64,000 nt of DNA from Shinella zoogloeoides (GTDB lineage Bacteria > Pseudomonadota > Alphaproteobacteria > Rhizobiales > Rhizobiaceae), in the NCBI RefSeq assembly GCF_020883495.1, contig NZ_CP086612.1, positions 248,001 to 312,000 of the forward strand. Direction: 5' to 3'. This document shows, one piece after another, positions 8,434 to 18,448 of this stretch (within the stretch, counting starts at the first letter, position 1; every line of letters starts with the position of its first letter). The notes below the pieces were generated by a model. It did not search any database and was not told the DNA's origin. It worked only from the letters and a program-made list of their open reading frames with translations. The position numbers and the translations under genes are program-made.

Positions 8434-9534
8434 ATGCTGGACGCCGCGGCCTCGCGCTTCCGCCCCTTCGAAGTCATCTCGAAGGCACGCGAAAGCACCA
8501 CCATCACGTCTTTCCGACTTGCCCCTCTCGACCGGCAGCACTGGCGGCCGTTCGAGGCCGGACAGTTCCTCACGATACGGGTTCCCGATAGCAAGGGTGG
8601 CCATGTCCTGCGCAACTATACGGTCTCCTCGTCCCCACGCGAGGAGGGCACGTATCGGATCACCGTGAAGCGTGAGGCCGCACCGTCGCAAGACGTGCCG
8701 GCGGGTGTGAGTTCGTGCTGGCTGCATGACGAGATCGAGCCCGGCGCCATCGTCGAGATCGACCTGCCGCGCGGCGCCTTCAAGCTGGACACGTCGAGCC
8801 GCCGGCCCGTCGTGCTGCTTTCCGGCGGCGTCGGGCTGACGCCGACGGTCTCGATGCTCGATGTGCTGGCGCGGGAAAGCAACCGTCCCGTCTGGTTCAT
8901 CCACGCCTGCGACAGCGGGGCCGTCCATGCCCTGCGCGGCGAGGTCGAACAGCTTGCCGCCCTCAGACCCGGCGTCACCGTGCATTTCTGCTACCGTTTC
9001 GCAGAAAGCGCCGACCTCGACACGATGCGGTGCCATTCCGAAGGCTTCCTGACACGCGCCACCCTCCAGGAACTTCTGCCGCTCGACGATTACGACATCT
9101 ACATGTGCGGCCCGCCCCCCTTCATGCAGGCGCTCTATGGTATTCTCACCGGCCTGGGCGTCCGCAAGGAACGTATCGCCTATGAGTTCTTCGGCCCGGC
9201 AAGCCTTCTCAAGGAAGCCGCGCAGACAACACCGCACCCCGTCAAGCCGCCCGCCGACGACCAATCCCCCGCAGGCGACGGACCTCATATCGTTCTTCAG
9301 AAATCCGGGCGCAGGCTCTCCTGGGACGGCACGAGCGAATCCATCCTTGCCTTCCTGGAGGCACAGGGCATCGAGCCGGAATTCTCCTGCCGGGCTGGGG
9401 TCTGCGGAACCTGCGAGCAGGGCCTCGTCTCCGGAGAGGTCGACTATTTCGAGGAGCCGCTGGACGTGATGCCGAGGGATCGGGTGCTGCTGTGCTGTAC
9501 CCGGCCGAAATCCTCGCTCGTGCTCGATCTGTAG
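8434..9534 (+). CDS. Ferredoxin-NAD(P)H reductase with C-terminal 2Fe-2S domain (oxygenase partner)
   Basis: A 366-residue flavoprotein with, in order, an FAD/FMN-binding barrel (flavin motif RNYTVSS near residue 67), an NAD(P)-binding domain (LSGGVGLTPTVSML and YMCGPPPFM), and a plant-type ferredoxin domain with CRAGVCGTC plus a late CC pair. A linker rich in Pro, Gln and Asp (about residues 265-285) joins the reductase to the ferredoxin. The domain order matches hybrid reductases serving VanA- and GbcA-type Rieske oxygenases. It feeds electrons from NAD(P)H to the oxygenase encoded immediately upstream; the 11-base gap implies co-translation. Confidence 0.9.
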   Translation: MLDAAASRFRPFEVISKARESTTITSFRLAPLDRQHWRPFEAGQFLTIRVPDSKGGHVLRNYTVSSSPREEGTYRITVKREAAPSQDVPAGVSSCWLHDEIEPGAIVEIDLPRGAFKLDTSSRRPVVLLSGGVGLTPTVSMLDVLARESNRPVWFIHACDSGAVHALRGEVEQLAALRPGVTVHFCYRFAESADLDTMRCHSEGFLTRATLQELLPLDDYDIYMCGPPPFMQALYGILTGLGVRKERIAYEFFGPASLLKEAAQTTPHPVKPPADDQSPAGDGPHIVLQKSGRRLSWDGTSESILAFLEAQGIEPEFSCRAGVCGTCEQGLVSGEVDYFEEPLDVMPRDRVLLCCTRPKSSLVLDL

Positions 9535-9595
9535 CGACTGTGACCAAGAGGCTGCGGCCTGAACCGGGGGGGCCTCGCCACCCGAAGGAGAGCCC

Positions 9596-10705
9596 GTGAC
9601 GAAACTGCTCCGAGATGAAATTCCGCTCAACCCGCATGTCGCCGGTCTGCCGCCCTACAATGCCGGCATGAACATCGCCGCCGCGCAGAAGCACAGCGGC
9701 CGGCAGGACATCGCCGCGCTCGCCAGCAACGAGAACCCGGACGGCTGCTCGCCGAAGGTCGCCGCAGCCCTCGCCGGCCTCAATCCGGCGCGGTATTGCG
9801 ATCCGGCCTGCACGACACTGCGCACGGCCCTCAGCCACAAGCTCGACGTTCCCGCAGACCGCATCGTCGTCGGCAACGGCTCGGAGGAGATGATCGCCGC
9901 GGCGTGCCGCGCAATTCTTCGTCCCGGCGCCTTCGTCGCGACGCTCTGTCCCGGCTTCGGCCTGCACGAGATAGAGGCGCTCGCCAACGGCGCGCGGGTC
10001 GAGAAGGTTGCCATGCGGCCGGACCTGGATTTCGACATTCCCGCGATCGTCGCCATGCTTACGCGCAAACCGGTGATCTTCTTTCTGTCGTCGCCGTCCA
10101 ATCCCGTCGGGCCGGCGCTTAACCGTGACGGCCTCGAGCGTATTCTCTCGGCGGTTCCGCCACAAACGCTGCTCGTGCTGGACGAGGCCTATTTCGAGTT
10201 CACCGACGACGACATGCCCGACGGGCTGGCCGCCCTCGCAAAGACCGATCTCTCCTGGGTGGTGCTGCGGACCTTCTCCAAGGCCTATGGGCTTGCCGGC
10301 CTGCGTGTCGGCTATGCCGTGACGTCGGACCTGCGCCTGGCGCGCGCCATGACCGCCGCCAAGACACCGTTCAACGTCAATGCCGCCGCGCAGACCGCCG
10401 CACTCGCTGCACTCGAAGACGAAGCATGGATGCGCGCATCGGTCGCCGCACTGAAGCAGGAACGACAGCGGGTCTCCCAGCGCGTCGCAGCCCTCGGCTT
10501 TCGCGTCGCCGGATCGCAGACGAACTTCCTCTTCATCGATGTCGGCTGGGACAGCCGGGCGGCGCTGGATCACTTCCTGTCGAAGGGGATCATCATCAAG
10601 CCGTGGAAGGAAGCCGGCTACGAAACCTTCATCCGCGTGACGATCGGCAGCCGCTCCGAAAACGACCGCTTCATCGAGGCGCTGACCGCTCTCGCCACGG
10701 AGTGA
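9596..10705 (+). CDS. HisC-family PLP aminotransferase
   Basis: A 369-residue class-I/II aminotransferase of the histidinol-phosphate aminotransferase family. It has LASNENP at the N-terminus, the aspartate in LLVLDEAYFEF, and K229 as Schiff-base lysine in TFSKAYGLAGLRVGY; the C-terminal arginine region is ETFIRVTIG. It starts at GTG, with GAAGGAG six bases upstream. Its place inside a catabolic operon with a polar-amino-acid ABC transporter makes a catabolic amino acid-to-oxo-acid role more likely than histidine biosynthesis. An aromatic or imidazole amino acid would suit this family. That assignment is inference. Confidence 0.85.
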   Translation: MTKLLRDEIPLNPHVAGLPPYNAGMNIAAAQKHSGRQDIAALASNENPDGCSPKVAAALAGLNPARYCDPACTTLRTALSHKLDVPADRIVVGNGSEEMIAAACRAILRPGAFVATLCPGFGLHEIEALANGARVEKVAMRPDLDFDIPAIVAMLTRKPVIFFLSSPSNPVGPALNRDGLERILSAVPPQTLLVLDEAYFEFTDDDMPDGLAALAKTDLSWVVLRTFSKAYGLAGLRVGYAVTSDLRLARAMTAAKTPFNVNAAAQTAALAALEDEAWMRASVAALKQERQRVSQRVAALGFRVAGSQTNFLFIDVGWDSRAALDHFLSKGIIIKPWKEAGYETFIRVTIGSRSENDRFIEALTALATE

Positions 10706-10775
10706 CGCGCCGCAGCGCCGCTCCAATCCGACAAGACAGAACAGGGGGTCAATCTACGGCCCGAGGGAACGAACC

Positions 10776-12788
10776 ATGAGCGCAAACGCAAGTCTGCCCA
10801 AAGCGAACCGGGAGCCACATCGCATGTCCTCATTGACGCCATCCGGTCTCTTTTCCGGCGACTACTCGGCTCTCCGCACCCGGTTCCTGGCCGCCGCGCG
10901 CACCGCCGGGGCGAGCCTCGTCGAATATCTGCATCCGCTGCATGGTCCAGACGGCGAGCGGCTTGCGACCGATGTCGCCTATCTCGGCCGCAACGATGCC
11001 CGCAAGCTCATGGTGCTGATTTCCGGCACCCATGGGGTCGAAGGTCCGTTCGGTTCGGCCTGCCAGACCGCCTGGCTCTCCCAGAACACGCCCTGGCAGC
11101 TTCCCGACGATACCGCCGTGCTCGCGATCCATCTCATCAATCCCTGGGGCAGCGCATGGTCGCGCCGGGTGAACGAAGACAATGTCGACCTCAACCGCAA
11201 TTTTATCGACTGGCAAAAAGCACCGCCGAAAAACGAACCGTACGGCGCCTTGCACGGCGCGCTCGTCTGTTCCGCCCTGGAGGGGCCGGACCACGACGCG
11301 GCAGCGGAGACCTATGAGGCGGCCAAGCGGCAAGCCGGCGGCTATGCCGGCCTCGCCCCAATCATCGAAGCTGGCCAATACGATTTTCCGGATGGGCTGT
11401 TCTATGGTGGCGATGGCCCGGTCTGGTCCAACCGCACGCTCATCGACATCCTCTCCACCTTCGCGCAGCAGGCGGCCGAGGTCGTCGTTTTCGACCTTCA
11501 TACGGGCGCCGGTCCCTATGGTTATCCGGCGCTGCTGTCGGTCGCTGAAAGTGAGCACGCCGGGCTGGACTGGGGGCGGAGCATCTTCGGCCCCACACTC
11601 TCGGTCGTCGTCACCGGTGCGAACGCGACAACAGATACCGGCATTGCCGCGACCGCAACCGGTTATGTTTCTGCGGCCGTGCGGACCGCGCTGCCGAAGG
11701 CCCGCGTCCTGCCGCTGGTGGTCGAATGCGGCACGCTGGACGGCGCCACCGTTTCCGACGCGGTGCAAGCAGACAACTGGCTTCATCTGTTCGGCAAGGT
11801 CGACACGCCGCTCGGCGGCAGGATCAAGGAAACCCTGCGCGCCGCCTTCATCCCCGAGGATGCGGACTGGCAGCGCACATGCCTTGCCGCATCGCTGCGC
11901 CATTTCGATCGCGCCTTCGCCGACCTCAAGGCGGTTGGCGGCGCCGGCCCGGAAAAGACCGTTCCGGCAGCAGCGGCTGTTACCGTCGTCACCCATCCCG
12001 ACGTAAACGGCCCGAGGCTTGCCGAACGGCCGGCGATCGAGGTGCACGGCATCCACAAGCGTTTCGGCATCCTGCCTGTGCTGAACGGCGTCAGCGTCTC
12101 CGCGCAGCCGGGCGAGGTCGTGTCGATGATCGGCTCTTCCGGCTCGGGGAAAAGCACCTTCCTGCGCTGCATCAACCTGCTTGAACAGCCGAACGACGGA
12201 CGCATCGTCATCGACGGCGAGGAAATCCGCATGAAGAAAACGGCGGACGGCAATGCCGTTCCGGCCGACATGCGGCAGGTCGAGCGCATCCGCTCGCGGG
12301 TCGGCATGGTGTTCCAGAACTTCAATCTCTGGCCGCACATGACCGTGCTCGAAAACATCGTCGAGGCGCCGCTGCATGTGCTGAAGGAAGAGCGGCAGGC
12401 GGCCGTCGATCACGCTCACGCTTTGCTGAAGAAGGTCGGGCTCTCCGACAAGCACGCGCAATATCCCGGCCAGCTCTCGGGCGGCCAGCAGCAGCGCGCC
12501 GCCATCGCCCGCACGCTTGCGATGCGCCCGAAACTCATCCTGCTCGACGAACCGACCTCAGCACTCGATCCCGAGCTGGTCGGCGAAGTGCTGCGGGTGA
12601 TCCGGCAACTGGCCGAAGAAGGAAACACGATGATCCTTGTGACGCACGAAATGCAGTTCGCGCGCGAGGTCTCGCACAAGATCCTCTTCCTCCATCAGGG
12701 AAAGGTGGAGGAAGAGGGTGCCCCGGCGGAGGTTTTCACCAATCCGCGCTCCGAACGCATGCGCCAGTTCCTGGCCCGGACGTTCTGA
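10776..12788 (+). CDS. Fusion: DUF2817 (M14-like) peptidase plus amino-acid ABC transporter ATPase
   Basis: One uninterrupted frame of 670 residues. Residues ~20-390 form a DUF2817 zinc-peptidase/deacylase domain with SGTHGVEG (metal His and Glu), an NRNF arginine motif, [11 protein letters not shown] (metal His) and VVECGTLDG. After a Pro/Ala-rich linker, residues ~420-670 form a HisP/GlnQ-type ATPase: Walker [10 protein letters not shown] near 452, Q-loop FQNFNLW, signature LSGGQQQR near 567, Walker B LILLDEP and switch VTHEMQ. No ATG, TTG or usable GTG with a ribosome-binding site lies in the linker, so the two parts appear to be one polypeptide. The binding protein and two permeases follow. 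The peptidase could process the imported solute, such as an acyl- or peptidyl-amino acid, at the transporter. Confidence 0.85.
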   Translation: MSANASLPKANREPHRMSSLTPSGLFSGDYSALRTRFLAAARTAGASLVEYLHPLHGPDGERLATDVAYLGRNDARKLMVLISGTHGVEGPFGSACQTAWLSQNTPWQLPDDTAVLAIHLINPWGSAWSRRVNEDNVDLNRNFIDWQKAPPKNEPYGALHGALVCSALEGPDHDAAAETYEAAKRQAGGYAGLAPIIEAGQYDFPDGLFYGGDGPVWSNRTLIDILSTFAQQAAEVVVFDLHTGAGPYGYPALLSVAESEHAGLDWGRSIFGPTLSVVVTGANATTDTGIAATATGYVSAAVRTALPKARVLPLVVECGTLDGATVSDAVQADNWLHLFGKVDTPLGGRIKETLRAAFIPEDADWQRTCLAASLRHFDRAFADLKAVGGAGPEKTVPAAAAVTVVTHPDVNGPRLAERPAIEVHGIHKRFGILPVLNGVSVSAQPGEVVSMIGSSGSGKSTFLRCINLLEQPNDGRIVIDGEEIRMKKTADGNAVPADMRQVERIRSRVGMVFQNFNLWPHMTVLENIVEAPLHVLKEERQAAVDHAHALLKKVGLSDKHAQYPGQLSGGQQQRAAIARTLAMRPKLILLDEPTSALDPELVGEVLRVIRQLAEEGNTMILVTHEMQFAREVSHKILFLHQGKVEEEGAPAEVFTNPRSERMRQFLARTF

Positions 12789-12841
12789 CAGCCGCCGGCC
12801 TCACCCACTCGACAACGAAGCTCAACATGGGGAACCAAAAC

Positions 12842-13639
12842 ATGAAGCTGAAAAGTCTGTTGCTCGCCACGCTCTTTGCCACCGGCCTCACCACGGCGCA
12901 GGCCGCGGAAGGCGAATTGTCGATCGGAACGGAAGGCGCCTATCCGCCATGGAGCATGGCCGATGCCGTCGGCAACGTCACCGGCTTCGATGCCGATGTC
13001 GGCAACCTGCTCTGTGCCAAGCTGGAAATGAAGTGCCAGTTCGTCGTGCAGGCCTTCGACGGCCTCATTCCGGCGCTGAAGGCCAAGCGTTTTGACATCA
13101 TCATCTCGGGCATGTCGATCACCGAAGACCGCAAGAAGGAGATCAACTTCTCCATCGGCTATGCCGAACTCGCCAACATGTTCGTCGCGCCGAAGACGTC
13201 GGACCTTGCGGGCATCAAGGATTTCGACAGCCTGATCAAGGCGCTCGACGGCAGGAAGGTCGGCGTGCAGGCCGGCACGACCCACGCGCATTATCTCGAG
13301 AAGAACGCACCGAACGCCGACCTGAAGACCTATGACACGCTCGACCAGATGCAGATCGACCTCGCCAGCGGCCGCGTCGATACGGCCTTTTCGGACGCGT
13401 CCGCGATGGAGGATTTCCTCGCCAAGCCGGAGGGCAAGGATTTCCAGCTGGTGGACGTCAAGATCGCCAGCTCTTCCGATCCGACGCTCGGCGAAGGCAT
13501 CGGCGTCGGCATCGCCCAGGAAAACACCGAGCTGAAGGCGCGCATCGACAAGGCGCTTTGCGAACTTGTCGCCGACGGCTCTATCGGCAAGGCGAGCCAG
13601 ACCTGGTTCAAGACGGACATTTCCCGCCCCTGCAAGTAA
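12842..13639 (+). CDS. Periplasmic amino-acid-binding protein of the ABC transporter
   Basis: A 265-residue family-3 solute-binding protein (His/Arg/Lys/ornithine type). A Sec signal peptide starts MKLKSLLLATLFATGLTT and ends AQA, giving a mature start AEGELSIGTEGAYPPW. Typical SBP motifs follow: GFDADVGNLLC, FDIIISGMSITEDRKKEINFS, and VGVQAGTTHA (alpha-carboxylate loop). Four cysteines suggest disulfides. An upstream in-frame ATG at 12827 exists, but the Met at 12842 gives the cleaner signal peptide. It captures the substrate and delivers it to the permeases encoded downstream; family similarity suggests a cationic or imidazole-bearing amino acid derivative. Confidence 0.9.
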   Translation: MKLKSLLLATLFATGLTTAQAAEGELSIGTEGAYPPWSMADAVGNVTGFDADVGNLLCAKLEMKCQFVVQAFDGLIPALKAKRFDIIISGMSITEDRKKEINFSIGYAELANMFVAPKTSDLAGIKDFDSLIKALDGRKVGVQAGTTHAHYLEKNAPNADLKTYDTLDQMQIDLASGRVDTAFSDASAMEDFLAKPEGKDFQLVDVKIASSSDPTLGEGIGVGIAQENTELKARIDKALCELVADGSIGKASQTWFKTDISRPCK

Positions 13640-13648
13640 CGCCGACAT

Positions 13649-13679
13649 GGTGTCTCCCGGATATCCTCCGGGAGACACC
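13649..13679. promoter_or_regulatory. Intercistronic stem-loop between binding protein and permease genes
   Basis: A perfect 13-base stem (GGTGTCTCCCGGA and its complement) with a 5-base loop and no U-run. Such structures often protect the upstream binding-protein message or thin out transcription into the permease genes; a true terminator is unlikely, as the operon continues. Confidence 0.6.
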
Positions 13680-13717
13680 GCCTCCGACAGGATAACAGAC
13701 AGGTTTGGGCGGGCCCG

Positions 13718-14425
13718 ATGGAATTTGGATTATGGCAGGTATGGGAGGGCGGCTGGATCGCCGCAATCCTGCGCGGCGCGGCGATCACCATCGCCGTCGG
13801 TATCGCGAGCATGGCCTTCGGCATTGTCATCGGCATTGCCTGCGGCCTGATCAAATGGGCGCGGCTCTTCCCGCTGACGCTGGCGGTGGATTTCTACACG
13901 TCGATCGTGCGCGGCGTGCCGGAGCTCCTGATCATCTATCTTCTCTTCTTCTCCTCCGTCGAATTCGTCGGGCAGGTCGCCGCCGCCTTCGGCTATGAAG
14001 GACTGGCCGGCAACGGCTATGCCTTCATCATCGCCGTTATCGCGATCGCGGCCATATCCGGCGCCTATTCCACCGAAGTCGTGCGCGGCGCGCTTGCCGC
14101 CGTTCCTGGTGGCCATATCGAGGCGGCGCGTGCGCTCGGCATTCCCGGCAGACGCATCTTCCGCCGGATCATCGCACCGCAGATGCTGCGGATTGCCGTG
14201 CCCGGCATGAACAATGTCTGGCAGACGACCATCAAGGATACCGCCCTCGTCTCCGTCGTCGGCCTGCAGGAATTGATGCGTGCCGCCTTCGTCGGCGCCG
14301 GCTCCACCCGCCATCCCTTCATTTTCTATTTCATCGCGGCTGTCGTCTATCTCGTCATCACGCTGGTCAGCCAGGGTGGTTTCGACCGGATCGAGCGCCT
14401 TCTGCGCCCCCGCACGAGGACATAG
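13718..14425 (+). CDS. Amino-acid ABC transporter permease (HisQ type)
   Basis: A 235-residue inner-membrane permease with about five hydrophobic segments and the EAA loop motif EAARALGIPGRRIFRRIIAP that docks the ATPase. The N-terminus EFGLWQVWEGGWIAAILRGA and the RGVPELLIIYLLFF segment match HisQ/ArtQ-type subunits. It pairs with the next gene (3-base gap) and the fused ATPase two genes upstream. Confidence 0.9.
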   Translation: MEFGLWQVWEGGWIAAILRGAAITIAVGIASMAFGIVIGIACGLIKWARLFPLTLAVDFYTSIVRGVPELLIIYLLFFSSVEFVGQVAAAFGYEGLAGNGYAFIIAVIAIAAISGAYSTEVVRGALAAVPGGHIEAARALGIPGRRIFRRIIAPQMLRIAVPGMNNVWQTTIKDTALVSVVGLQELMRAAFVGAGSTRHPFIFYFIAAVVYLVITLVSQGGFDRIERLLRPRTRT

Positions 14426-14428
14426 GCC

Positions 14429-15115
14429 ATGGATCTCGATCTCATCCAGCTTGCCGTTCCGACCCTTGCCAAGGGATTGTGGCTGACCGCCGTCCTGACA
14501 CTGGCAGCCGTCGCCGTCGGCTTCAATCTCGGCCTCGCGCTCGCCGTCATGCGGCTTTCGAAAAACCGGTTTGTCAGTGGCTTCGCCAAGGGCTACAGCA
14601 CCGTCTTCCGGGGAACGCCGCTGCTCGTTCAGCTCTTCCTCTTCTACTACGGCCTCGGCCAGATTGCCTTCGTGCGCGACAATCCCGTCCTCTGGTGGAT
14701 CGTCGGCGACGGTGTTCATTGCGCCGTGATGGCGCTGGCGCTCAACACCGCCGCCTATACGTCGGAGATCCTGCGCGGCGGCCTCCTGTCGATACCTGGT
14801 GGCCTCGTCGAGGCGGCGCAGGCCTGCGGGATGTCGCGACTCCTGTGTTTTCGCCGGATCACGTTTCCGCTCGCCATAAGGCAGGCCTTGCCGGCCTATG
14901 GCAACGAACTCGTGCTCGTCGTCAAGGGAACGAGCCTTGCCTCGACCATCACCGTGCTGGAAATCACCGGCCATGCGAAACGCCTGATGAGCCAGACCTA
15001 TGCGATCCTCGAGGTCTTCGCCATCGCCGGCGTGCTGTACCTCCTGATCAATCTGGTGCTGATCACCCTCGTCCGGCTGCTTGAAGCCCGCCTGACGCGC
15101 TACCTGCCGCGATAA
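14429..15115 (+). CDS. Amino-acid ABC transporter permease (HisM type)
   Basis: A 228-residue second permease subunit: RGTPLLVQLFLFYYGLGQ, an ATPase-docking loop EAAQACGMSRLLCFRRITFP, and a C-terminal membrane helix around LYLLINLVLITLVRLLEARL. It forms the heterodimeric channel with the HisQ-type subunit. Spacing of three bases indicates translational coupling. Confidence 0.9.
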   Translation: MDLDLIQLAVPTLAKGLWLTAVLTLAAVAVGFNLGLALAVMRLSKNRFVSGFAKGYSTVFRGTPLLVQLFLFYYGLGQIAFVRDNPVLWWIVGDGVHCAVMALALNTAAYTSEILRGGLLSIPGGLVEAAQACGMSRLLCFRRITFPLAIRQALPAYGNELVLVVKGTSLASTITVLEITGHAKRLMSQTYAILEVFAIAGVLYLLINLVLITLVRLLEARLTRYLPR

Positions 15116-15155
15116 CCAAATCTCCGAAACGACGGACACTCTGGAAGGAAAGACC

Positions 15156-16283
<1,128 letters not shown>

Positions 16284-16325
16284 GCGCGGGTTCAAGACCG
16301 CCTGCACCTCGCAATCCATGCATTT

Positions 16326-16352
16326 GCACCGCCGCGCCAGCGCTGGCGGTGC
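16326..16352. promoter_or_regulatory. GC-rich stem-loop between dehydrogenase and synthase genes
   Basis: GCACCGCC pairs with GGCGGTGC around a GC-rich 11-base centre, with no T-run. It is probably an intercistronic processing or stability element in the 117-base gap. Confidence 0.45.
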
Positions 16353-16400
16353 CTGTTATCGGCCGCGCATGCCGCGCCGGCCATGAAGGAGGAGAAACCC

Positions 16401-16973
16401 ATGCCAAGTATCGCGATACACCCATCCGTCGACAACGGGTTCAAAGCGACCGATGCCACCTTTTCCGGCGGCACGCTCGTCTGCAACTGCGCGAGCAATC
16501 CGGTCAAGGTCCGCGTCAAGGGCGACATCGCCCATAACCACGCCTGCGGCTGCACCAAGTGCTGGAAGCCGGACGGCGCCGTCTTCTCGGTCGTCGCCGT
16601 CGCCTCGACCGACAATGTCAAGGTCGTCGAAAACGGCGACAAGCTCGCGGTCGTCGATCCGGCCGCTCTCATCCAGCGCCATGCCTGCAAGGCATGCGGC
16701 GTGCATATGTACGGCCCGGTCGAGCGCGATCATCCGTTCAAGGGCCTGTCCTTCGTGCATCCGGAACGTTTTGAAGAGAGCGGCTGGGCCAAGCCCGGAT
16801 TTGCGGCCTTTGTCTCCTCGATCATCGAAAGCGGCTACGATCCGGCACAGATGGACAGCGTTCGCACCCGGCTGCGGGAGCTCGATCTCGCACCCTACGA
16901 CTGCCTCAACCCCGCCTTGATGGACTACATCGCCACCTGGACGGCGAAGAAAAACGGCACGCTTCACGCCTAA
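16401..16973 (+). CDS. gfa: S-(hydroxymethyl)glutathione synthase (Gfa)
   Basis: A 190-residue GFA-family zinc enzyme that speeds condensation of formaldehyde with glutathione. Zinc-binding cysteines occur in [14 protein letters not shown] and [13 protein letters not shown]. The start [13 protein letters not shown] is preceded by a strong AAGGAGGAG; a second Met at 16383 is too close to that site. Together with the dehydrogenase upstream it forms the glutathione-dependent formaldehyde route, the strongest evidence that the operon releases formaldehyde. Confidence 0.92.
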   Translation: MPSIAIHPSVDNGFKATDATFSGGTLVCNCASNPVKVRVKGDIAHNHACGCTKCWKPDGAVFSVVAVASTDNVKVVENGDKLAVVDPAALIQRHACKACGVHMYGPVERDHPFKGLSFVHPERFEESGWAKPGFAAFVSSIIESGYDPAQMDSVRTRLRELDLAPYDCLNPALMDYIATWTAKKNGTLHA

Positions 16974-17037
16974 ATGCCCTGAGCTTCCCAAGGCCAGCCT
17001 CTCCCATTTTCCCGATGCCATCGACAGGACCTGTCCA

Positions 17038-18447
17038 ATGCACCGTCTGAAGCCCGAATTCACCGTCGAAATCCATACCATCGTCGGTGCGGGAAATTTC
17101 AGGGAGGGAGAGGCGGTCGCCATGATCGATTACGGCGTGGCCCCGGAAAATCTCGACGCCGGCGCCGTCGTCCTCCCCGGCACGACCGGGGAGGTTGCCG
17201 CCATCGTCCAATGCTGCCGCGCCCACGGCGTCCCACTTGTCACGCATGGCGGGCGAACCGGGCTCGTGGGCGGCGGGATGTCTAAATCGGGCGAACTGGT
17301 ACTCTCCACCGCCCGCCTCAATCGCATCCTGCATCTCTGCCCCGTCGAGCGCGTTGTGGTGGTCGAGGCCGGCGTGACGCTGCAGGCGCTGCAGGTGGCT
17401 GCCGCGGAGCATCGCCTTGAACCGGGGATCGATCTGCCATCCCGCGGCTCGGCGACGATCGGCGGCATGACCTCGACGAATGCCGGCGGGATTTCGGCCT
17501 TCCGGTCGGGGGTCATGCGGCATCGCATTCTGGGACTGGAGGCCGTGCTGGCGGATGGCTCGGTCTATTCCGACCTGACCCGCGTTGTGAAAAACGCCGC
17601 CGGCTATGATCTGAAACATCTGTTTGTCGGTGCGGAAGGCACGCTCGGCGTGATAACGCGGATTGCCGTCAAGCTCGAACCCCAGCCTTTGGCCACCGCG
17701 ACAGTCCTGTTCGGCCTGGCGTCTGTGGATGCAGCACTTGAGACGGTGCGCCGGGGGCTCGATGCCGAATACGGCCATCTGCGCGCCGCCGAAGCGGTCT
17801 GGCACAGCTATTTCCGCCTGACCTCCAGCCACCATCACTGGTCGGCGGCCGACTACGCCACCGATCATCCCGTCAACCTCCTGATGACGCTCGGTGGCGC
17901 GGACGAGACCGCCTTGCAATCGGAACTCGCGCGCATCTACGAGGATGTGGTTGCCGTTCATCCCGACACCTCGGCCGTCATCGCCTTTTCGGGCGCGCAG
18001 GAGGCCGATCTCTGGCGGCTTCGCGAGGACACGGACCTCATCTATCGGCAGCATCCGGGCGCGCCATCCTACGACGTCTCCATTCCCCTCTCGCAGGTCG
18101 CGTCCTATCTCGAACGGTGCCTCACTGATCTGAAGGCGATCGATGCCGCGCTCGATCCCTATGTCTTCGGCCATCTAGCCGACGGAAACCTCCACATCGT
18201 CCTCAACAGCACCGGCGGCGACATTCCGGCCGAAAAGGCGCGTGCCGTCGAGGAGGCGATCTACCGGGGCATCGGAGAGCTGGGCGGGTCGTTTTCTGCC
18301 GAACACGGGATCGGCGCGAAGCGGGTGGCGCCGCTATCGGCTTTGTCCAACCCGGCAAAACTCGCCCTGATGCACCGGATCAAGGGCGCGCTCGACGCGC
18401 CGGCACTTCTCAATCCCGGAAAGGTGCTCGGGGCAGGCAGGATCTAG
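17038..18447 (+). CDS. FAD-binding 2-hydroxyacid dehydrogenase/oxidase (GlcD/D-lactate type)
   Basis: A 469-residue protein with an N-terminal VAO/PCMH FAD domain (LVTHGGRTGLVGGGM, PSRGSATIGGMTSTNAGG, KNAAGYDLKHLFVGAEGTLG) and the C-terminal FAD-oxidase domain (FGHLADGNLHIV, SAEHGIGAKR, LLNPGKVL). Relatives oxidise D-lactate, glycolate or D-2-hydroxyglutarate. As last gene of the operon it may oxidise a 2-hydroxy acid formed from the transaminated substrate; this is inferred. An IS481 element starts two bases after the stop codon. Confidence 0.87.
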   Translation: MHRLKPEFTVEIHTIVGAGNFREGEAVAMIDYGVAPENLDAGAVVLPGTTGEVAAIVQCCRAHGVPLVTHGGRTGLVGGGMSKSGELVLSTARLNRILHLCPVERVVVVEAGVTLQALQVAAAEHRLEPGIDLPSRGSATIGGMTSTNAGGISAFRSGVMRHRILGLEAVLADGSVYSDLTRVVKNAAGYDLKHLFVGAEGTLGVITRIAVKLEPQPLATATVLFGLASVDAALETVRRGLDAEYGHLRAAEAVWHSYFRLTSSHHHWSAADYATDHPVNLLMTLGGADETALQSELARIYEDVVAVHPDTSAVIAFSGAQEADLWRLREDTDLIYRQHPGAPSYDVSIPLSQVASYLERCLTDLKAIDAALDPYVFGHLADGNLHIVLNSTGGDIPAEKARAVEEAIYRGIGELGGSFSAEHGIGAKRVAPLSALSNPAKLALMHRIKGALDAPALLNPGKVLGAGRI

Positions 18448-18448
18448 T

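Noticed and set aside
9242..10726. 494-residue minus-strand frame opposite the aminotransferase
   Set aside because: Antisense shadow; the plus strand encodes a complete PLP enzyme with all motifs. The same holds for 8287-9630, 10830-12461 and 13730-15157.
12040..12042. GTG as a separate start for the ABC ATPase
   Set aside because: It would remove the first beta strand of the ATPase, and no convincing ribosome-binding site precedes it.
16284..16325. Possible tRNA T-loop (GGTTCAAG) after the dehydrogenase gene
   Set aside because: No acceptor or anticodon stems can be formed around it.
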